Shown: positions 6,956-13,402 of the stretch, in pieces
Position numbering within the stretch: position 1 is the stretch's first letter
Layout of the letters: every line of letters starts with the position of its first letter
NCBI GenBank assembly: GCA_937139435.1
Contig: CAKZPX010000108.1
Location: 1 to 18,375, forward strand
DNA: 18,375 nucleotides
Source: an uncultured bacterium
GTDB lineage: Bacteria; Hydrothermota; Tepidihabitantia; Tepidihabitantales; Tepidihabitantaceae
Direction of reading: 5' to 3'
The notes under the pieces: model-generated
Database searches by the model: none
What the model was told of the DNA's origin: nothing
The model's input: the letters and a program-made list of their open reading frames with translations, nothing else
Made by a program: the position numbers and the translations under genes

Positions 6956-8007
6956 GCGAACTTTTAACTCCCCGGGAACGGTTCGGGCTGTTAGTAATTG
7001 ATGAGGTGCAGGACCGTGTACCAATCTTCCCCCTGCTCACCAGTCATGCGGCGGTGGTCACCGGTGTTCGCCTGCGTGACTATTACACCAATGGTGAAGT
7101 GCTGGCGCGATGCCAGTTGCAGGCAAGGGAATTTTACCAGACCGATTTTATCTCCATCTTTTCTGAGGTGGGTATAGTTGCTGAGGCGCTCGGTTCAGAG
7201 TTTGTTTATCCCGAGGACGACCTGCCGGTGCTCTCCTCCCCGCGCTGGACAGAACTGGAGCGTGCGGTGCCGGAGTGCGGTGCAGAGATAAAACTGGGTG
7301 GTCGGGTTAAAGTTTATCTGGATGCCATCAATTACGCCTGGGAGGCGTGTGCTGATATTGTGCCGGTGCTTGCCTATGTGCCAGCACCATTTACCACTGC
7401 CCAGCAACTGGTGGAACCGGAGAGTTTTCTCCTCGGGTTACTGGAGAAACCGGAGATGGTTAAGGTGCTTCTGGACTATAGCACCCGGGCGGTGCAGGAG
7501 TTCTGCCGGCTTTTAATCCGTGCGGGCGCGCTACCGATTATCGTTGACCCGCTGGCATCGGGCAGTGTGCTGAGCCCGGAGCAGTATCGGGAGTTTGCCC
7601 TGCCTGGAGAAAGGGAGATAATTAAATTTCTCCATCGCTATGACCTGGATGTGGTTTTGCATATCTGTGGCGACACCAGCGGGATAGTGACGCTGTTACC
7701 AGAAACTGGTGCTGACCTGGTTAGCGTTGACCTGGTTGACCTGGGCATGGTCATCAAAACTATTGGTCAGGAGGTGCGGGTGATTGGCAATTTCCATACC
7801 TCTGATTTGTGGTTAAGCAATCCGGAAGATATTTATGAACGGGTGGTGGCGATGGTTAAGCAGGGAAAAAACTGTCCCAGGGGTTATGTGGCGGCAACCG
7901 GGTGCGAGGTGCCGCTGGCAACGCCGGTTGCGAACCTGCGGGCATTTGTTGCTGGTGCCCGGGAGGCGAGCGGTTATCAGTTTCCGATTTTGCGGCAAAG
8001 GGAATAG
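6952..8007 (+). CDS. UroD-fold corrinoid methyltransferase 2 (MtaA/CmuA family)
   Basis: A second zinc-dependent methyltransferase of the uroporphyrinogen decarboxylase superfamily, 351 residues. The zinc set is complete: His237 and Cys239 in HICGDTSG, and Cys318 in ATGCEVP. It shares with methyltransferase 1 the opening half (LTSHAAVVTGV versus IVVANHAARISNV), the DPLASGSVLS versus DPMASGSVIS segment and the GNF/GNVPT region. The two are clear but not recent paralogues. GTG 6952 is preceded by AGGAG (6941-6945) at good spacing and overlaps the previous stop as GTGA. In two-step corrinoid systems one methyltransferase loads the carrier and another unloads it. Two family members with one carrier in one operon therefore suggests that one takes each step. 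Which is which is inference and cannot be settled from sequence alone. Confidence 0.88.
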   Translation: MSELLTPRERFGLLVIDEVQDRVPIFPLLTSHAAVVTGVRLRDYYTNGEVLARCQLQAREFYQTDFISIFSEVGIVAEALGSEFVYPEDDLPVLSSPRWTELERAVPECGAEIKLGGRVKVYLDAINYAWEACADIVPVLAYVPAPFTTAQQLVEPESFLLGLLEKPEMVKVLLDYSTRAVQEFCRLLIRAGALPIIVDPLASGSVLSPEQYREFALPGEREIIKFLHRYDLDVVLHICGDTSGIVTLLPETGADLVSVDLVDLGMVIKTIGQEVRVIGNFHTSDLWLSNPEDIYERVVAMVKQGKNCPRGYVAATGCEVPLATPVANLRAFVAGAREASGYQFPILRQRE

Positions 8008-8015
8008 AAAGGAGG
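8008..8015 (+). promoter_or_regulatory. Strong ribosome-binding site for the activase
   Basis: AAAGGAGG at 8008-8015 lies 10 bases before ATG 8026. This is the only gene in the seven-gene run with a perfect Shine-Dalgarno and no overlap with its upstream neighbour, so it may be translated more independently of the others. Confidence 0.6.
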
Positions 8016-8025
8016 TTCAGGGATT

Positions 8026-8799
8026 ATGCTCAGTGCCGGGATTGATGTTGGTTCGGTGAACACCAAGGTGGTGATTTACGACAGCGAGCGGGATGAGATG
8101 GTTGCAACCAGGGTGGCGCCTACCGGAATGAAGCCCAGGGAGCAGGCAGAAAAGGTTTTTCAGGAGTGCTGTGCTGGTGCTGGTTTGGGTGCCGGTGACC
8201 TGGGGATGATTGTTGCTACCGGCTATGCCCGGCAGAGCGCTGGTTTTGCCCACCGCACCGTTACCGAGATCACCGCCACCGCTACCGGTATCCGGAGGTG
8301 GCATCCTGGCTGCCGGACGATTATTGATATCGGCGGGCAGGATTCCAAGGTGATTTTGCTGACACCGGCCGGTGCGGTTCAGGAGTTTGTGATGAACGAC
8401 CGGTGTGCGGCTGGCACCGGCAGTTTTTTAGAGTTCATCGCCCGGGCGCTGGGTGTTCCGATTGAAAAGTTCGGAGAGTTGAGCCAGTGTTCCCAGCAGC
8501 CAGTATTACTCTCCAGCCTTTGTGTAGTGATGGCAGAATCAGAGATACTTTCTCTGGTGGCGGCAGATGTGCGCCAGGAGGATATAATTGCCGGGTTGCA
8601 TCAGGCGCTGGCAACACGGGTTGTCAATATGGCCAGGCGGTTAACAGTTATTCCGGATGTGGTTTTTACCGGTGGCACCGCGCTGAACGAGGGTATGCTG
8701 GTGGCGCTGAAAAGGGCGCTGGGCGTTGAGGTGAGCCGGGCACAGTTTCCGTTACTCGGTGCGGCGTTTGGTGCCGCACTCGCCGGCACCGCTGTTTAA
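8026..8799 (+). CDS. HgdC-type ATP-dependent activase (BadF/BcrA family)
   Basis: A homodimeric [4Fe-4S] ATPase of the ASKHA fold that drives single electrons, at the cost of ATP, onto an HgdAB-like partner. It has 257 residues, normal for HgdC. Cys127 (NDRCAAGTGSF) and Cys166 (SSLCVVMAESE) sit at the positions I recall for the cluster ligands of Acidaminococcus HgdC. ATPase motifs are AGIDVGSVNTK near the start, IDIGGQDSK (100-108) and FTGGTALNEGM near the end. It is the last gene of the plus-strand operon, and its natural partners are the two subunits at 4416-6955. Being single-copy and full-length, it implies that those subunits are an active ATP-dependent reductase rather than remnants. 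The operon thus carries two ASKHA ATPases with different iron-sulfur types, this one and RACo. Confidence 0.93.
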   Translation: MLSAGIDVGSVNTKVVIYDSERDEMVATRVAPTGMKPREQAEKVFQECCAGAGLGAGDLGMIVATGYARQSAGFAHRTVTEITATATGIRRWHPGCRTIIDIGGQDSKVILLTPAGAVQEFVMNDRCAAGTGSFLEFIARALGVPIEKFGELSQCSQQPVLLSSLCVVMAESEILSLVAADVRQEDIIAGLHQALATRVVNMARRLTVIPDVVFTGGTALNEGMLVALKRALGVEVSRAQFPLLGAAFGAALAGTAV

Positions 8800-8835
8800 C
8801 TGCGGTTAGAGAAAACAACCGTCGCTGGTAAATGG

Positions 8836-10233
8836 TTAAATTGTTTTCAGGACTACCAGCCGTTGCCGGGTCCTGCCATTGTAGAGAAAGAATATGCCGG
8901 CAGATTTTGGTTTATGCGTTACCCTTCTGCCCAGCGGGTCGTAGAGGGTAAATCCCGGTGCCGGCAACCGCCCGGCGGTGCCGGGAGATGGTAGAACGAT
9001 ACTTTTTAAAGCGAGCGGCAACATCTCCAGGTCAATATTTTTCCAGAATTCCTGATAGGTGTTCAGGACCAGCTGACAGATGGATTCGGTTAAAGCCCGG
9101 GCCGATTCGGGTGGTGGACCAGATAGACCCCATTGTGCCTCTTTTTCCCGGACGGTAGCGAAGATGGTTGATTCTACCGGTGCGATGTGTTCCAGCCAGC
9201 GGGCGAGCCGGAAGGTGTTAACCGCTTTAGGAAAATTGGGGTCAGAGTAAAGGTAGCGGGTGAGTTTTTGCGCCTCATCGCAGAGCGGGGCGGTAATTTT
9301 TCCATCCATCGCCCCGGGCACAGTTTCGGCGCTCAGCCAGAGGGGAACGGGCAGGCTGGCGATCGGTTCTCCTAATAACACCCAGATCATGCCGCTTGCC
9401 GGGCTGGCACCGGGTGCCGGGGCGACTATTATTTCCACTGAGCGGGTTGTTGCCCGGGAGATGGTGGTATCGGTGGGCAGATAACCACGAGGCAGGGGCG
9501 GCAGTGTTCTGGTGAAGGGCAACGGGTAAGGGTCAAAGTCAACCTGTCCCAGGTCGCGGGCAAGGGTCTGGATAAGAAACTCAATTGAGAGTCGGTTTTC
9601 TCTTTTTGCCGGCAGGCACAGCGCCATTGCCCGCTGGTAGCGGTTTTTTCCCAGGAGCCGGCTCGGTCCGCCGGACATGGAGTAGTTTGCCCGCAGAAGG
9701 AAACCAAGGGAATCTGCCCGGACATCGCAGCGAGTGTAGTAGGTGTGGCTGGCTTCAAATATCGCCACATTGCCCAGGTTGTCAAACACGCCATAATTAG
9801 CCGGGGTCTCCCTGCCGACAATGTTAAAAGAGTCCAGGAGCCGGGCAAAATCGTCAACAGTGGCGCAGGTGCCCAGTGCCAGTGCCATGATGTTGCCATC
9901 GTCAGCACCGTCAGAATAACCGGAGAGGTTGTAGGAGTTGGAGTTCATGATTGCGAACCCCGCCTCGTTTATCCCGGCCCAGGCGTTCTCGGTCTCTCCG
10001 GCATACACATTGGTGATATAGGCGAACCTCTTTCCGCGCAGGAACTTCATCGCCTGGTCCGGGTTATTGACATCACGGTTTTTCCAGAGAACCGCCCGTC
10101 CCTCGCTCATTACCGCCGCAGTGAAGGCGCCGATGGTGCAGGCGCTGCCGGACTGGTAAGGGTAAAAGAAAAGGAGACCGACCAGGATGAGCAGGCGTTG
10201 CCTGATGTGCGGTAGCGGATAGCGCTTATTCAT
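8836..10233 (-). CDS. Secreted Ntn hydrolase (C45/acyltransferase-like) with C-terminal sorting-like tail
   Basis: A probable exported amide hydrolase of the penicillin acyltransferase/C45 or linear-amide hydrolase group, 465 residues. The N-terminus is a signal peptide: basic residues, a hydrophobic core about 14-26, then SGSA before Cys32 (ACTIGAF). In this superfamily the mature N-terminal Cys is the nucleophile, so signal peptidase cutting at A31/C32 would itself create the active site. Other family marks are WKNRD (50-54), WAGINEAGFAIMNS, a YGVFDNLGNVAIFEAS segment and RANYS. The last 40 residues form a separate tail (LYDPLGRRV, SAGIFFLYN) like the one at 2-274. The start overlaps the ispG stop (ATGA at 10230-10233). 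The substrate is unknown: peptides, acylated amino acids, bile-salt-like amides or acyl-homoserine lactones are all handled by relatives. A lipobox reading of Cys32 is weak because Gly is at -3. Confidence 0.75.
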   Translation of the reverse strand: MNKRYPLPHIRQRLLILVGLLFFYPYQSGSACTIGAFTAAVMSEGRAVLWKNRDVNNPDQAMKFLRGKRFAYITNVYAGETENAWAGINEAGFAIMNSNSYNLSGYSDGADDGNIMALALGTCATVDDFARLLDSFNIVGRETPANYGVFDNLGNVAIFEASHTYYTRCDVRADSLGFLLRANYSMSGGPSRLLGKNRYQRAMALCLPAKRENRLSIEFLIQTLARDLGQVDFDPYPLPFTRTLPPLPRGYLPTDTTISRATTRSVEIIVAPAPGASPASGMIWVLLGEPIASLPVPLWLSAETVPGAMDGKITAPLCDEAQKLTRYLYSDPNFPKAVNTFRLARWLEHIAPVESTIFATVREKEAQWGLSGPPPESARALTESICQLVLNTYQEFWKNIDLEMLPLALKSIVLPSPGTAGRLPAPGFTLYDPLGRRVTHKPKSAGIFFLYNGRTRQRLVVLKTI

Positions 10234-11309
10234 AACCGCCTTGTTATCTCTTTGAGCAAGGCAGCAACCAGCTGGTCTTCAGGATAGGAACGGAGCACCT
10301 TACCCTTGACAAATAGCGCACCCCGTCCCTGACCGCAGGCGATGCCAAAGTCCGCCTCCTGTGCCTCACCCGGTCCATTCACAACACAGCCCATCACCGC
10401 CACCTTGATCGGCGCCTTTATCCCCTTCAGCCCTTTTTCCACTGCCCGGGCAAGCCGGTTGATATTTACCCGGGTCCGTCCGCAACCCGGACAGGAGTAG
10501 ACCAGGGGTCGGGACTGGCGCAGTCCGAGAGCGGCAAGCAGTTCATAGCCCGCGATAACCTCCAGCACCGGGTCACCGGTTAAGGAGATGCGGATGGTGT
10601 CACCGATGCCCTGCAAAAGGAGCGGTGCCAGCGCAGCAGCAGAACGGATACCACCGACAAATGGTGAACCGCTTTCCGTCAGCCCAAGATGAACAGGATA
10701 GGGGTAGGTGCGGGCGAGCATCTCGTTGACGGTGATCAAGTCTCGGACACTGGTGGTCTTGGCCGAGAGGACGATATTATGGAAGTCCAGTTTTTCAAAA
10801 ACCTCCAGTGCCCGGGCGATCGCTGCCAGCAGCGCCGGTGGTGAGGGGTGGCGGTAGCGGGCAAGGATGTCTTTCGGGATTGAACCGGAATTGACGCCAA
10901 TCCGGATTGCAACACCGGCATCCTTTGCTGCCCGGATTATCTCCCCAACCTTTTCTTTGCTACCGATATTACCCGGGTTGATGCGGATCTTGTCAAAGCC
11001 GGCTTTGATTGCGGCGAGTGCCAGACGATGGTCAAAATGGATGTCCGCAACCAGCGGCAGGTTGGTGCGCTGGCGAATCGCGGGCAGGGCCGAGGCGGCG
11101 TTCTGGTCGGGCACCGCAATCCGCACCAGTTCACAGCCGGCACCAGCCAGCCGGCGGATCTGGCGCACGGGTGCCCGGACAGCATCGGGTCGGGCTTGGG
11201 TCCGTGACTGTGCACGCACCGGTGCGCCGGCACCGATGACAATATCCCGCACCTGAACCGGTATTTTAGGAACAGGTTCAGCTGACGTGGATGCGCTTGA
11301 TTTTGCCAC
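10230..11309 (-). CDS. ispG: 4-Hydroxy-3-methylbut-2-enyl diphosphate synthase (IspG/GcpE)
   Basis: Cytosolic [4Fe-4S] enzyme of the MEP isoprenoid pathway that converts methylerythritol cyclodiphosphate to HMBPP. Diagnostic stretches are PLVADIHFDHRLAL, KIRINPGNIGS, IRIGVNSGS, HLGLTESG, GIGDTIRISLTGDP and the cluster ligands CPGCGR plus MGCVVNGPGE. The start is uncertain. The first beta-strand, by comparison with bacterial IspG, begins about residue K-I-P-V-Q-V (11267-11250), so GTG 11252 is too late. GTG 11309 (about 359 residues) or ATG 11342 is needed, and I chose 11309. It overlaps the murA end by 32 bases, and the TGA stop overlaps the ATG of the next gene. A small oddity is QSRT in place of the usual QSMT near the N-terminus. 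A longer frame open to 11405 lies wholly over murA and is not likely real. Confidence 0.9.
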   Translation of the reverse strand: MAKSSASTSAEPVPKIPVQVRDIVIGAGAPVRAQSRTQARPDAVRAPVRQIRRLAGAGCELVRIAVPDQNAASALPAIRQRTNLPLVADIHFDHRLALAAIKAGFDKIRINPGNIGSKEKVGEIIRAAKDAGVAIRIGVNSGSIPKDILARYRHPSPPALLAAIARALEVFEKLDFHNIVLSAKTTSVRDLITVNEMLARTYPYPVHLGLTESGSPFVGGIRSAAALAPLLLQGIGDTIRISLTGDPVLEVIAGYELLAALGLRQSRPLVYSCPGCGRTRVNINRLARAVEKGLKGIKAPIKVAVMGCVVNGPGEAQEADFGIACGQGRGALFVKGKVLRSYPEDQLVAALLKEITRRL

Positions 11310-12543
11310 CGAGCTGGTTGACCTTTTTCTCCAGTTGCTCATAACCACGGTCAAGGTGATAGATGCGCAGGATTTCGGTCTGACCCCGGGCAGCAAGACC
11401 GGCAAGAACCAGGGCAGCGGAGGCGCGCAGGTCTGATGCCATTACCTGGGCGCCGGTCAATCGTTCCACGCCGTGGATGATCGCCATATTGCCGTTGATG
11501 TCAATGGAGGCGCCCATCCGGTTCAATTCCAGGGCGTGGAGAAAACGGGACTCAAAGATGTTTTCGGTAACTGTGCTGGTGCCCCGGGCAAGAGCAAGCA
11601 GGGCGGTGAACTGTGCCTGCAGGTCAGTGGGAAATCCGGGATAGGGAGCGGTGGAGATGTTAATCGGACCGGGGCGGGAGTTCGTCCGGACACACAGGCG
11701 GTCAGCGGATGTTTCCACCTCAGCGCCCAGTTCCCGCAATTTGGTGATGACGGCGGTGAGATGCTCGGGACAGCAGTTGGTTATTTCCACCTCGCCCCGG
11801 GTGATGGCGGCGGCAACCGCAAATGTGCCCGCCTCAATGCGGTCAGGGATCGGCAGGTGCCGGGCACCGGCAAGTTCCTTTCCCCCCGAGATGTGGATTT
11901 CCGGTGTGCCAGCACCCTTGATAGAGGCGCCCATCGCGCTGAGAAAACGGGCGGTATCAACCACCTCGGGCTCACAGGCAGCGCCTTCAATCACCGTTTC
12001 GCCCCGGGCAAGTGTTGCCGCCATCATGGTGTTGATGGTTGCGCCGACACTTGGTCCCTTGTAGCCTTCAAGCATTACCGTTCCGCCGTGCAGGGACTTT
12101 GCCCGGGCATGGATATAGCCCCGCGCCACTGTGACCCGGGCGCCCAGTGCGGTTATGCCCTTGATATGGAGGTCAACCGGTCGTGGTCCAATCGCACAGC
12201 CACCAGGCAGGGACACCCGGCAGTTACCAAATCGTGCCAGGAGCGGACCAAGGACATAGTAACTTGCCCGCATCCGGCGCACAATGTCATAAGGCGCCTC
12301 CCGGTTTAATTTTCCCCGGGCGGTAATCTTTACCGTTCTATTGTTTTGTTCTACCCGGGCGCCGATGGTTTTTAATAGTTTAAGCATGGTGCTGACATCC
12401 TCCAGCAGCGGGACATCCTCAATTATGCAGGTGTCTTCGGTCAGAAGACAGGCGGCAAGCAGGGGCAGGACAGCATTTTTTGCCCGGGCAGTGGTCACGG
12501 TGCCTTTTAGCGGTGTCCCGCCACGAATCAGGAATCGGTCCAC
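11278..12543 (-). CDS. murA: UDP-N-acetylglucosamine 1-carboxyvinyltransferase
   Basis: MurA adds enolpyruvate from PEP to UDP-GlcNAc, the first committed step of peptidoglycan synthesis, in the cytosol. The 421 residues match the family. Lys22-Asn23 (RAKNA) align with the conserved active-site pair. The catalytic Cys is present as Cys116 (GGCAIGPRPVDLH), so the protein is of the fosfomycin-sensitive Cys type rather than the Asp type. Further marks are YKGPSVGATINTMMAA, PDRIEAGTF, PYPGFPTDLQAQF and the C-terminal DLRASAALVLAGL...LDRGYE. The usual SGAKNA reads TARAKNA here, a minor departure. The start is GTG 12543; an in-frame TGA lies 21 bases upstream with no ATG between. It leads a coupled operon with ispG and the secreted Ntn hydrolase. 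A TTGACT element lies 30 bases upstream of the start. Confidence 0.96.
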   Translation of the reverse strand: MDRFLIRGGTPLKGTVTTARAKNAVLPLLAACLLTEDTCIIEDVPLLEDVSTMLKLLKTIGARVEQNNRTVKITARGKLNREAPYDIVRRMRASYYVLGPLLARFGNCRVSLPGGCAIGPRPVDLHIKGITALGARVTVARGYIHARAKSLHGGTVMLEGYKGPSVGATINTMMAATLARGETVIEGAACEPEVVDTARFLSAMGASIKGAGTPEIHISGGKELAGARHLPIPDRIEAGTFAVAAAITRGEVEITNCCPEHLTAVITKLRELGAEVETSADRLCVRTNSRPGPINISTAPYPGFPTDLQAQFTALLALARGTSTVTENIFESRFLHALELNRMGASIDINGNMAIIHGVERLTGAQVMASDLRASAALVLAGLAARGQTEILRIYHLDRGYEQLEKKVNQLGGKIKRIHVS

Positions 12544-12548
12544 AGATG

Positions 12549-12578
12549 ATATTCTTAATCATCACAGGCAAAAGTCAA
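12549..12578 (-). promoter_or_regulatory. Possible promoter close to murA
   Basis: On the minus strand TTGACT (12578-12573) is followed after 18 bases by GAATAT (12554-12549), then 5 bases to the murA GTG. The -35 is good (5 of 6) and the -10 poor (3 of 6). If used, the murA mRNA would be almost leaderless, as proposed for the corrinoid operon. No Shine-Dalgarno precedes the GTG, which fits this. Weak evidence. Confidence 0.25.
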
Positions 12579-12750
12579 GCCAGGCACACTGCCGACCGAC
12601 CATGATACTGGTAGCGGTAAACTGCTGCGGGCTATGTTCTGACAGAAATTCCGGGTTATCATCGGTTTGATAAACAGTGTCAGCAACCGGGTAGCGGATG
12701 GAAGAAGGTTCCGGGGTTATTCCCGAGTTATGCAGGGTGAGCGATTGGCG

Positions 12751-12784
12751 GTTATCCCCGGGACAACCCCGGGGACTACCCCCC
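12751..12784. repeat. Clustered GC-rich palindromes in the murA leader region
   Basis: GTTATCCCCGGGACAAC (12751-12767) is an imperfect palindrome with one mismatched pair. It is followed directly by CCCCGGGG (12767-12774), and a GGGG/CCCC pair could fold across ACTACC. The arms compete, so as minus-strand RNA several mutually exclusive hairpins are possible. There is no U-tract, so it is not a simple terminator. Function unknown. Confidence 0.5.
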
Positions 12785-12822
12785 AGCCTGCCCGGTATTT
12801 ATTATTTTTGACAGGGGAGTTT

Positions 12823-12852
12823 ATTATAACTAATTGCCAATAAAAATGTTAA
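12823..12852 (-). promoter_or_regulatory. Candidate sigma-70-type promoter upstream of murA
   Basis: Read on the minus strand, TTAACA (12852-12847, 5 of 6 to TTGACA), an 18-base AT-rich spacer and a perfect TATAAT (12828-12823). The expected start is near 12816, giving a leader of about 270 bases to murA that includes the GC-rich palindromes. This is the best -35/-10 pair I found in the window. Confidence 0.5.
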
Positions 12853-12969
12853 GCATTGTTATCGCAACCGCAGGCACAGCCGCGGCGTTAATAAACACCC
12901 GGGAGCGGACTCTATTTTATAATAGACCGGTTAAGCGATTAATTCGCTGGTCGCCATCTCATCTCTGGT

Positions 12970-13383
12970 TTACCCGGACGAGGAGTAGCGGTTGATGCCC
13001 CGAATCATCAGCTTCATTCTGGAGATCTCGGCAGCGGGTTTCGGCGCAATAAATTTTACCCACTGTTCCTGATTGGACTCCAGCATAATCTGATGCCAGC
13101 CCCAGGGGTCGTCAATCTGGACGCCGTTTTTATCATAAAAAAGCATCTTCACCTTGCCACCGATGGGCATACGCCAGCCATTTTTTAACAGGACATTGAC
13201 AATCAGGGCACCGTCGGACTCCTCCTCTTTTACATCCAGCACCCGAATATCACTGGCAAGCAACGGGTTGTTTACCACCCAGCGCCGGGTATCGGTTTCC
13301 CGGTTAATCCAGAGGGAATTGATGGTACTGGAACAGGCAAGTAACATTATCAGGATGAGAAGATAAACTGGCAAACGGTTCAT
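12970..13383 (-). CDS. ycfL: YcfL-like (DUF1425) outer-membrane lipoprotein
   Basis: A small lipoprotein of 137 residues. The signal ends in the lipobox LLAC with Cys17. The mature part reads as a beta-rich domain: VNNPLLASDIRVLDV, then an ALIVNVLLKNG strand, then VKMLFYDKNGVQI, ending in a strand before MKLMIRGINR. This fits the YcfL/DUF1425 family as I know it. In E. coli ycfL lies directly before lpoB, and here it is in the same operon as an LpoB-like gene, which supports the name. Its precise role is not established. A strong AAAGGAGG ribosome site lies 5 bases before ATG 13383. It is the last gene of the lipoprotein operon. Confidence 0.72.
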   Translation of the reverse strand: MNRLPVYLLILIMLLACSSTINSLWINRETDTRRWVVNNPLLASDIRVLDVKEEESDGALIVNVLLKNGWRMPIGGKVKMLFYDKNGVQIDDPWGWHQIMLESNQEQWVKFIAPKPAAEISRMKLMIRGINRYSSSG

Positions 13384-13402
13384 TTTAACCTCCTTTCTTT
13401 AA

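Larger units (their letters stand above)
12544..12969. other. 426-base gene-free stretch between ycfL and murA
   Basis: I see no credible protein gene or tRNA in either orientation here. The stretch holds: small AT-rich inverted repeats just after the ycfL stop (AGCGA/TCGCT around 12933-12947 and TCTATT/AATAGA at 12911-12926); a minus-strand promoter candidate (12823-12852); GC-rich palindromes at about 12751-12784; and two similar TTCCGGG(G)TTAT elements at 12649-12660 and 12709-12720. A transcript from the promoter would have a leader of about 270 bases before murA. Confidence 0.6.

Noticed and set aside
2057..8007. Heme-pathway uroporphyrinogen decarboxylase (hemE) for the two UroD-like genes
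   Set aside because: Both have the zinc ligands H-x-C and a distal Cys of methyltransferases and lie in a corrinoid operon.
1397..8799. Selenocysteine (in-frame TGA) in operon genes because of nearby selD
   Set aside because: All genes are full length, their stops coincide with the next gene's start, and no homologous sequence continues past a TGA in the same frame.
8803..8847. Terminator between the converging operons
   Set aside because: CGGTT/AACCG (8803-8821) and AAAACAA/TTGTTTT (8812-8847) can pair, but stems are short or AT-only, they overlap each other, and the first has no U-tract. The evidence is too weak to call.
11473..12309. 278-residue plus-strand open frame opposite murA
   Set aside because: It lies wholly antisense to a gene with unmistakable MurA motifs, has Gly/Asp/His-rich low-meaning composition and shows no recognisable domain.
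12341..12670. Plus-strand open frame of 109 residues spanning the murA start and the gap
   Set aside because: Two thirds are antisense to murA, with no ribosome site or recognisable domain.
12808..12836. Perfect plus-strand TTGACA in the intergenic gap
   Set aside because: No -10 at 16-18 bases (the TATAAC nearby is only 11 bases away), and no plus-strand gene follows.
12911..12947. Terminator after ycfL
   Set aside because: Two small inverted repeats (TCTATT/AATAGA and AGCGA/TCGCT) exist but are 5-6 bp, mostly AT, without a following T-run on the minus strand.
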